A DNA stretch of 22,537 nucleotides. Source: Armadillidium nasatum. Lineage: Eukaryota > Arthropoda > Malacostraca > Isopoda > Armadillidiidae. Within the stretch, counting starts at the first letter, position 1. The number at the start of each line of letters is the position of its first letter. Of this stretch, positions 11,258-22,537 are shown piece by piece. The stretch spans positions 1 to 22,537 of the forward strand of contig SEYY01025079.1 in the NCBI GenBank assembly GCA_009176605.1, in the 5' to 3' direction. The notes beneath the pieces are model-generated. The model was not told the DNA's origin. It did no database searches and saw nothing but the letters and a program-made list of their open reading frames with translations. The translations under genes and the position numbers were made by a program.

Positions 11258-11628
11258 TTAAATCTCTATGAATGATATTAAGTTGCGTTTTCAACTCTTA
11301 TAATCAAAATTGAAAATACTATTACTGTACTTTTAACTTTTTTTTCTTCAATTTAACAGATATGATTTTTATTTAAATATCAAAACCTGTAGTAGATTAT
11401 GGCAATTTAAAGAGAGGTTTGACTTTTCAAATTCCAAAGATTCGAAAGAGAAGAAACTTAGCAAGTAAGTTAACGTTGTCATAGCAATTATTTGGATATC
11501 AAATTTTCACCAGTTAAATTCTCATAAGTGAAAGATATTAAAAAATATAATGAATAAACGACTAATAAACTTACGTAAAAGAAATGATAAAGATATAATT
11601 GCTCTAAATCATTAGCATCTCAAAGATG
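11258..11628. other. AT-rich DNA, no recognised gene
   Basis: No supported ORF or repeat between the CR1-like LINE and the piggyBac remnant. Confidence 0.5.
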
Positions 11629-12718
11629 TTAACCACTTAACTATCACTTTTTCTTTCCATAATTCTTTCATCAAATTATTGAAAAAAAGTGTTACAGAAA
11701 AAGTGTTTTTCTAATATAATAATTTTGTTATTGTGTGAAATAGGGTAATAATTATTTATTTTTTTTTTTATTTTTTTTTTTTTTTAAGGTAAAATTAACC
11801 AATTGATTTTCATTTAAAAATTTGCTCAATTTAAAACTTTTTTTTTTTTTTAAACCAAATAAAACATTGCTTAGCATTCTGAATAGAAATAAAACTAGAA
11901 ACATATTCAAATTATTGAAATGATTAATAATTGAAAATTTTGCCTTAAAATTTAATAAAATTTGTATTTAATGTGGTAATCTCGAAAGCATGGAGCAACG
12001 CATTGACCTACTGCAAAATCTTTGCAGTAATATCTTGATTGTGGCAAATTTTTTTTTTCCATTTTCATTTTTTTCTTTTGCACACTGCGCAAATTCTTGT
12101 TGGATTCGTCTTCTCTTCTGTTCCTGGAACGTAATCTGGAAAGTGGTATGGCACTAATTCTTGGTCGACCCCTCGACTTTGTTGGCATTTTGCATTTGGA
12201 AACCAGCAAATCAATAAGCTTCATTCTGAAATCTAAAGGCTTATTGTTCTGTCCATATTTCTTGTATAGTATAAATGAGTTCCACACCGACAATTCTAAA
12301 AGAGGGAAAAACAATTTGTGGTAATATTTCTTTCCTCATTTTTTCATGATCGGGTAGCTTGATAGTGACTGATCAACCCAGTCAACTTCTCTCATTATAT
12401 TGTAAACTTTGACTATTTTAGGGATATTGAAAACTCCTCATCTTTGTTGAGAATCTATCATTGAGAAATGAATAGTTGAATAGGACAATATTGAGGTTTT
12501 GGAGGTCAAAATCATGTGACTAATATTTTTTTCAAACAATAATATAAAATTGATCCCATAATGAAACTTTCCAAAAATAATGCCAATATATGCAAGTTTT
12601 TTTTTTTTCATTTTCAACATTATAAAAGTATTACTTTCTGAGAAATTTTTGGTTAAAAATCAACATTGTCAAAAATTAATCATGTTTTTATCATGTGAAA
12701 GCTTATAATGTGGGTTAA
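11629..12718 (-). mobile_element. Candidate bounds of the piggyBac remnant
   Basis: A TTAA at 11629-11632 followed inward by CCACTTAACTATCAC faces a TTAA at 12715-12718. Read inward on the minus strand, the latter is followed by CCCACATTATAAGC. piggyBac elements insert at TTAA and have ends starting with C-rich bases, so these could be the two ends of an internally deleted copy. The similarity of the two ends is short and may be chance. Confidence 0.35.
11952..12440 (-). pseudogene. piggyBac-family transposase, C-terminal remnant
   Basis: The minus strand reads GVFNIPKIVKVYN, then VDWVDQSLSSY (12369-12386 encodes VDWVDQ), then LFFPLLELSVWNSFILYKK and LDFRMKLIDLL. It continues through RGRPRI and SRYYCKDFAVGQCVAPCF to RDYH. 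This is the ordered C-terminal part of piggyBac transposases: the PxIVxxYNxxMxxVDxxDQ block, the FFHLLEL helix, and the Cys-rich tail ending CVxPCFxxYH. An in-frame stop at 12336-12338 interrupts it. Several tail cysteines are replaced (positions expected as CxxC read SVQ and DFA). The catalytic DDD region is absent. It is a dead copy, confidently piggyBac by motif order. Confidence 0.85.
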
Positions 12719-12920
12719 GAATGTTCCTCCCCCCTTCCCCCCTCCTCTGGTAAAATAATGAATCTTACCTTATAGTGAAGAATATTTGAGCTGTATAAGA
12801 GAGATATTTAAAACTGATTCATTGAATTTTAATTTGAATAAAAGATTTAATTTTAGGCTTTTAAAATGCTTTATGAAGCATTCAGTCCATTATGGTTGTT
12901 ATACAAGAAATACTTGCACT
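12719..12920. other. AT-rich DNA with a C-rich pyrimidine run
   Basis: A C-rich pyrimidine tract of about 25 bases occurs near 12728-12752. Otherwise nothing is recognised. Confidence 0.5.
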
Positions 12921-13069
<149 letters not shown>

Positions 13070-13662
13070 CTAATTATACCAAAAAACCCTGGGGTCTTAT
13101 TAAGCACACTGTGCTGGGCAATCGTGTTGAATGAGACTAAGTCACAAAAATGTATGGTCGAGGTTATATGGACCATAAACTCCCCAGTGCTGAGGTAGAT
13201 ACAAAACATATGGAAATATCTGTATATTATAATTATTAATTATTTCATACATAATAACCATAGGTAGTACAACATTCCAATCCAAATCATTGTAGATGCT
13301 CAAAATATGCCCCTTCTGATGTGATGCAAGCTTGGACATGTATCATCATAGAGTATGTTCAATACTGTTTGATGATACACACTGTGATGACTTTGTTTTC
13401 TGGAAGTGATCCATCCACCCCATGCAATGTCCTGAAGAATAGCGTCCTCACCCTCCCTCAGGTATACGAACAATGCTGGTCCATCAATGCTCAGCTGTGG
13501 GTGGGTGTCAGGTTTCTGTATTCACGAATCTTCAGAAGGATTACTGCGAAAGATGTGTCTGTGGTTTTTAGTTAACTGCATTTTCCAACATAGGTTCAGT
13601 AAACATGATTTGCTCCAGCACAGCGCGTTTGATAAGATCCCAGGGTTTTTCGATATAAGTAG
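13070..13662. mobile_element. 593-bp element with 48-bp terminal inverted repeats
   Basis: The left arm 13070-13117 and the reverse complement of 13615-13662 match at 40 of 48 positions by my count, without gaps. Both contain AAAAACCCTGGG, TCTTAT and CTGTGCTGG. Weaker similarity runs a further 40 or so bases inward (CAATCGTGTT versus CAAATCATGTT). Both outer edges lie within a few to about a dozen bases of long (AT)n arrays. The inverted arms both encode a KPWxLIKxxVL peptide when read inward from their ends. They may therefore be copies of one coding repeat rather than true transposon ends. The interior has a 65-codon minus-strand frame (13142-13339) with no recognised domain. Confidence 0.65.
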
Positions 13663-13670
13663 CATTCATC

Positions 13671-14386
<716 letters not shown>

Positions 14387-14396
14387 TTACTTGCTT

Positions 14397-15240
14397 TTTT
14401 CCCCTTGGACCTTCCTCACTGGAAGGGCCACACAGCCTTTAGGAAAATCCGCAACGGCCGCCGGCCGTACCCAAAGGTCTCTCAGAGAGGAGATGTGATG
14501 AAGGGTTCTGTGTTGTGTAAGGGAGGGGCATCTCAGAAGGAGGTGTTCTGTTGTATCTGGTTCTTGCATACATCTTTGACATATTGGGGATAGTGTGTTT
14601 TGTATGTTGAATCTATGTTTGTATGCTTGTAGGTTAGGGTGGTGGCCTGACCTTAATCTGGATAGGGTAATTTTTTTTTTTTCATGATAATGTGTTTTGT
14701 GTATTTGCTATGTCGGGGGGTTGTTCATTGAGAAGATGATTTGGTGTCGGGTGTTGAGATAATTTAGTGTTATGATGGTGTGTATGTGTTTCATTAGTGG
14801 TGTTTTGTTTGCAGTAGGTGGAATAGTTCTGAATATGTTACTGTAGTATGGAGGCAGGGGATGATGTAGGTAATTTTAGACGGTGTCTTGTGTGGTCTTG
14901 TAGGGTATAGTGACAGGGGTGTGATATGTCTAGGGTGTTTGTGTAGAATTGGGTTCCTATCATGTCAAGGTGAACACGGATCGGGTATTTTTGTTTCTTC
15001 GTGTAAATGCTGAATTGGAGTGGTTCTAGTGCAACCTGTGATAATTCGAAGAGCGGTATTTTGTTTTTTTTGTAACTTGTCTATGTTTGAGGGTGAGGTG
15101 GCAGGGTACCAGGCTGGAGATGCGTATTTAAGTGTTGGTCTGATGAACTGTTTGTATGCTATGATGAGAGTGGTTACTTCGTTACTGAAATTGTTATGTG
15201 ACAGTGTTCGAATGAAGTTTAATTTCCTGTTTGCAGTGTT
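14397..15240 (-). mobile_element. Jockey-like LINE, 3' part only
   Basis: The minus strand from 15240 encodes [20 protein letters not shown], then [20 protein letters not shown] and [20 protein letters not shown], then [10 protein letters not shown], the usual region after the RT of jockey-type LINEs. Near 14620-14530 it encodes [34 protein letters not shown] and LTQHRT. This is a C-terminal CxxC...HxxxxC zinc-knuckle-like motif. A frameshift near 14965 and stops in between break the frame. The element is a different jockey-like family from the one at 600-3190, because the tail is unrelated. Its 5' end is cut at the (AT)n array at 15243. Confidence 0.85.
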
Positions 15241-15242
15241 GG

Positions 15243-15402
<160 letters not shown>

Positions 15403-15404
15403 AA

Positions 15405-17261
15405 ATGGTTTCTCGTTTGGAAGACCTTTGTGGAATTCAGATGGCCATTGAGCTTGCAAACAAATTAGAGTTCAAAAAGGAAATTTTAAGACTGCCTCTT
15501 GATCTTTATAATTGTTTGTGGTATGATGAAAGCGAACCGTGGTTTGAAAATATGGAGAAGAAAGTAATAGATGCCTTGGGGAAATTGCCTTTTGGATTGA
15601 GAGAAAAGATACCAATACCTGTAGTTATTTTTTGTCTATCGCAATCTATGGAATGGGCAAAATTTCATAATGAAGAGTTTGATTTGCCCTTCGATTATAG
15701 TTGTTCCTTCCTCAGAAGTTCTTTTTTTACCTCAAAAGGAATACTTAATAAAGAAAAGGCTGCAAGAGAGATTTTAAAGGACACTGAATTAAGCCCTTCC
15801 CTTAAATTTTGTATAGCTTGTCATTACTGTTTGTCTGATGTTATTCCTGTTTTATGGGAGCAATTACCAGAAGACAAGAGACCCAAAATTGAAAATAAGG
15901 TATTTGAAAATGGTTTTTATATCGGTGGGCGCAATAAGATGGCTGATTTATGGTCGTACTCTTTGTTAGGACAACTTCAATTTATAATGAAAAAATCCAA
16001 AAACAGTTTTTCATTATACAAATTTAAGAAGTCTTTCAAATATAATGTGTTGCGTAGAGACTGCGGCGATGTGGCATTCAAAAAGTGCTTTGAAGAATTG
16101 AATGAGTCAGAAAAAGAGAAGGCTCTGATTTTTACTAGAGATACGTTTAGATACTTAATATGTAATATAGAATCCTTTGATAGACACAGAAGTAATAAAT
16201 TTTTTCCTCTTCAGGTAGTTTTACCATTTCAGAAATATATTGAAATGGCAATATATTTGCTTTGCCATTTAGATGAGAGGCAGTTAATGGTGTTCTTCCA
16301 GCCAGTTTTGTTGCATTATGTATTGTTTCATTTATTAAGTTGGCCTTTTCAACACATGTTTATGGATATAGTGAGTCAATTTTGGGAAGTTTTACCATAC
16401 ACCGGATTTTGTTTACTTCTCCATCAGATAGTGTATTTAATAAAAAATAAATCGGCTTCTAAGTTATGTGATTATCATAACATTTTGAGAGATTTTTGGA
16501 TTCAAAGTTCTCCATCTTTAAAAAGCTTTTTTTTCCGTTTGGAAGGAATAAATAAAATAGGTATGTTTCTTGAGTTTACTTATGAAGAGATAGTTAATTA
16601 TTTTATGCATGACCTTGCCTCAGATTTTGGACATTTAGGTTTCTCGCACGTAATATGTGAGCTTTTTGATTCTCCATTTACCATTGAAGATGAAAAAATT
16701 ATACGACTGATTTTTGAAAGTGCAACCATGGAAGAGAAATCCGATATTGTAAGGTTACAAGGGAATAGGATAGGTAAAATATCCTTTGAGGCTTGTGATC
16801 TAAGTAGAATTGATCTGTTTATCGAATGTTGTGTACCAAAAGGAAGAATTGAAAGTTTCAAAAAGGAACTATTTAATGATGAGGATGTAAAGGATGTTTT
16901 ATTTTCTTTAGTTGTTGACAAGGGGAAAGAATTTCAAAAGATTCTGAATTGGGCTTTTTCTGCTGAGGAGATAAAAGAATGGCTGAAAATTTTCTTATTA
17001 TACATGAGAGACAGGAAAAGTACTTTGTACTTTTGTAAAAAAATAAAGTTTATTGATAAGAGTTTGGAATGGGCTCTGTCTTCAAATGAAATTAAAAATT
17101 TTAAATTAAGTTTAGTTTCAGGTATGCGGCGAGATATTGTGTTGCATCGTGAATTATTATCAGGAGGCTTTCAAGATATTGATTTCTTTTTGGAGTGGAT
17201 TTTTTCTACTGAAATTGAAATGGTAAAGTTTAAAAGAGATTTGGCATTTGAATTCTATTGA
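15405..17261 (+). CDS. Large helical-repeat protein, uncharacterised arthropod family, first open frame
   Basis: An ATG directly after a splice acceptor opens 618 codons without a stop. The N-terminal 400 residues are mixed helix with many aromatic residues and include [18 protein letters not shown] (about residues 144-161). From about residue 430 the protein turns into tandem units in which a Trp, or a Cys or Ser in its place, is followed by FSxxExxxFKxxL. Anchor residues are C475, W516, W556 and W598, spaced 41, 40 and 42. I see no signal peptide or membrane segment. The style reminds me of large uncharacterised families in spiders and other chelicerates; that is memory, not a search. The frame stops at 17259 in the middle of a repeat unit, and the next frame carries the repeats on, so this is the front part of a broken or mis-sequenced gene. 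Confidence 0.8.
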   Translation: MVSRLEDLCGIQMAIELANKLEFKKEILRLPLDLYNCLWYDESEPWFENMEKKVIDALGKLPFGLREKIPIPVVIFCLSQSMEWAKFHNEEFDLPFDYSCSFLRSSFFTSKGILNKEKAAREILKDTELSPSLKFCIACHYCLSDVIPVLWEQLPEDKRPKIENKVFENGFYIGGRNKMADLWSYSLLGQLQFIMKKSKNSFSLYKFKKSFKYNVLRRDCGDVAFKKCFEELNESEKEKALIFTRDTFRYLICNIESFDRHRSNKFFPLQVVLPFQKYIEMAIYLLCHLDERQLMVFFQPVLLHYVLFHLLSWPFQHMFMDIVSQFWEVLPYTGFCLLLHQIVYLIKNKSASKLCDYHNILRDFWIQSSPSLKSFFFRLEGINKIGMFLEFTYEEIVNYFMHDLASDFGHLGFSHVICELFDSPFTIEDEKIIRLIFESATMEEKSDIVRLQGNRIGKISFEACDLSRIDLFIECCVPKGRIESFKKELFNDEDVKDVLFSLVVDKGKEFQKILNWAFSAEEIKEWLKIFLLYMRDRKSTLYFCKKIKFIDKSLEWALSSNEIKNFKLSLVSGMRRDIVLHRELLSGGFQDIDFFLEWIFSTEIEMVKFKRDLAFEFY

Positions 17262-17990
17262 GCACATGGGCTATTTTTTCCTCAGTGGCATAAGTTCATT
17301 TGAAAAGTTAATTAAATGGAGTTCTCTTTCCAAAGAAGAAAGCAAAGATTTCAAAAGACGACTTGCATTTAGTGAGAAAGTGATTGCCCACTACAGTCTG
17401 CTTGTTGCACATGGACAATTATATAAAGTAAATACATTCATTCAATGGGCAGAACTGACAGAAACGGAAGTGAAAAACTTTAAAAGACTTTTAGTATTTA
17501 ATGTAGAAGGAAAAATTTTTTATTCCTGTGTTTCTTTTATATTAAATGGTAAACGAGGTTTTGTCAAGAAATTGGTCAATTGGACTCAATTTTCAAATGA
17601 GGAAGTTAGGGAGTTTTATTCTCTTTTGCCAAAGGAACTTAATCTGTACACTCATATTACCAGAAAAAATTCCAAGTTAAATAATATAAAAAATTTTTTC
17701 AATGGGTTTCCTTTGTCTGAGGATGAGATAAAAAGACACAAGAAAGATTTACTGTTTAAAAGTCTTAACCTTCTTGAGTATTTTGTAATGGAAAACAGAT
17801 GGGATGAAATGGAAGAACTTTTAGGTTGGTGTTTTGCCTCCGAAACAGAAATGAATGACTTCAAGAAAAAGATTCCCTTTGAATCTCTCTCTATCATATG
17901 TGTGAATTTAATTTCATGTCAGAGATTTGATGATGTTGACAAGTTCTTTACTTGGACAGGCGTTCACAACAGCTTGAAAAAGAGATTACT
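16690..17990 (+). other. Region of about 42-residue helical repeats
   Basis: Ten units are clear by eye. Each reads roughly: hydrophobic helix, FhxW, two residues, S/T, two residues, E, then an FKxxLxF helix. Anchor codons lie at 16827, 16950, 17070, 17196, 17317, 17446, 17581, 17704, 17827 and 17953. Further weaker units may lie upstream (the [12 protein letters not shown] stretch at about 16660-16705). The unit length is close to HEAT/ARM size and longer than TPR or PPR. The motif does not match any of those that I know. An alpha-solenoid is the likely fold. Confidence 0.7.
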
Positions 17991-18324
17991 GAAAAAAATT
18001 ATGTTGGACCATCATGCTTATGAAATTGTCTTTTGGATGTTTAAAAGTAGCGAAGAAAGAATTGATGAATTATTCACCTTTTTGTCCTCAAATGATTTAT
18101 TATCAAACAAATGGAAAGAAAGTTCTTTAATTTGGTATTATGATTACAGAAAGGTTAGTGATTGTTCTGATGCCAATTGCCTTAAAATTCGGAGACCCGA
18201 TATTGGAGGATTTGGAGTGCATCTAGATATCAATCTTCTTTGTGTTGTTTGTGGAGATTTCATTGAAGATTGCAAACGTTTTGTAAAATTGGTTGACAAA
18301 CACAACAACATATTGGAAGTCTGA
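17251..18324 (+). CDS. Continuation of the helical-repeat protein in the next frame
   Basis: About 357 codons are open from 17251 to the TGA at 18322-18324. There is no suitable start at the left edge: the first ATG is at 17266, inside a repeat unit. The repeat continues in register with anchor Trp codons at 17317, 17446, 17581, 17827 and 17953, and with Gly in the anchor position at 17704. Spacings are 43, 45, 41, 41 and 42 codons. The distance from the last anchor of the first frame (17196) to the first here is 121 bases, that is 40 codons plus one base. This fits one long protein of about 975 residues interrupted by a single extra base. The last 100 residues leave the repeat pattern and contain [20 protein letters not shown], perhaps a capping domain. 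Confidence 0.78.
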   Translation, partial: NSIEHMGYFFLSGISSFEKLIKWSSLSKEESKDFKRRLAFSEKVIAHYSLLVAHGQLYKVNTFIQWAELTETEVKNFKRLLVFNVEGKIFYSCVSFILNGKRGFVKKLVNWTQFSNEEVREFYSLLPKELNLYTHITRKNSKLNNIKNFFNGFPLSEDEIKRHKKDLLFKSLNLLEYFVMENRWDEMEELLGWCFASETEMNDFKKKIPFESLSIICVNLISCQRFDDVDKFFTWTGVHNSLKKRLLKKIMLDHHAYEIVFWMFKSSEERIDELFTFLSSNDLLSNKWKESSLIWYYDYRKVSDCSDANCLKIRRPDIGGFGVHLDINLLCVVCGDFIEDCKRFVKLVDKHNNILEV

Positions 18325-20545
<2,221 letters not shown>

Positions 20546-20580
20546 TTTTTTTTTTTTTTTTTTTTGTGGTTTAAAGATTA

Positions 20581-20622
<42 letters not shown>
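20546..20622. repeat. Poly-T tract followed by poly-A tract
   Basis: About 20 T, 17 bases of mixed sequence, then about 40 A. The pair could fold into a hairpin. The A run, followed by AAATAAATAAAT, may also be a retroposon tail, but no body is recognised. Confidence 0.8.
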
Positions 20623-20624
<2 letters not shown>

Positions 20625-20698
20625 AAATAAATAAATAAATAGAAAAATAATTAAGGAGCAAAAAAAGTTTATGATTTTTTGGACATTTACTATTGGGT

Positions 20699-22492
<1,794 letters not shown>

Positions 22493-22537
22493 AGACTGGT
22501 AGGAAAAGAAAAAAGTCCCAAAGTAGCTTTATTTTAT

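Noticed and set aside
17248..17268. Independent start for the second frame of the helical-repeat gene
   Set aside because: The frame edge is a TTG and the first ATG lies within a repeat unit; continuity of the repeat favours a frameshift in one gene.

Overview
The window looks like a gene-poor stretch of an AT-rich animal genome, most likely an arthropod. The reasons are non-LTR retrotransposon remnants of jockey-like and CR1/L2-like type, piggyBac and ISXO2/Merlin-like transposase remnants, a long coding exon behind a canonical 3' splice site, and extreme expansion of (AT)n microsatellites. At least 16 arrays of about 75-230 bases total roughly 2 kb by eye. The jockey-like remnants resemble those I associate with decapod crustaceans. 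The one real-looking gene resembles, from memory, large families of uncharacterised proteins in chelicerates. I cannot settle the lineage from sequence alone.

Layout. 1-3575: GC-rich GGTGC-pentamer blocks at both ends enclose a decayed minus-strand jockey-like LINE (600-3190) and fragments of a second copy (241-509), separated by (AT)n arrays. 3576-6577: an ATCGAT-rich palindromic patch, a 25-bp minisatellite, then three copies of one element (two head-to-head, one direct). One copy carries a frameshifted ORF that looks like the N-terminus of an ISXO2/Merlin-type transposase. 6578-10140: non-coding AT-rich DNA with an inverted-repeat element at 9129-9728. 10140-11257: a decayed CR1/L2-like LINE, minus strand. 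11629-12718: a piggyBac remnant, C-terminal part only. 13070-13662: an element with 48-bp terminal inverted repeats between two (AT)n arrays. 14397-15240: the 3' end of another jockey-like LINE, minus strand.

15403-18324 holds the only convincing host gene. A splice acceptor is followed at once by an ATG and a 618-codon open frame. One base-shift inside a repeat unit moves the reading into a second open frame of about 355 codons. The joined reading encodes an alpha-helical repeat protein with a tryptophan recurring about every 42 residues. From 18325 to the end I see only AT-rich DNA, homopolymers, three more (AT)n arrays and unassigned short ORFs.

The transposon pieces do not form a working system. 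All are truncated or frameshifted. The notable themes are the helical-repeat gene and the repeated abutment of transposon ends on (AT)n arrays.
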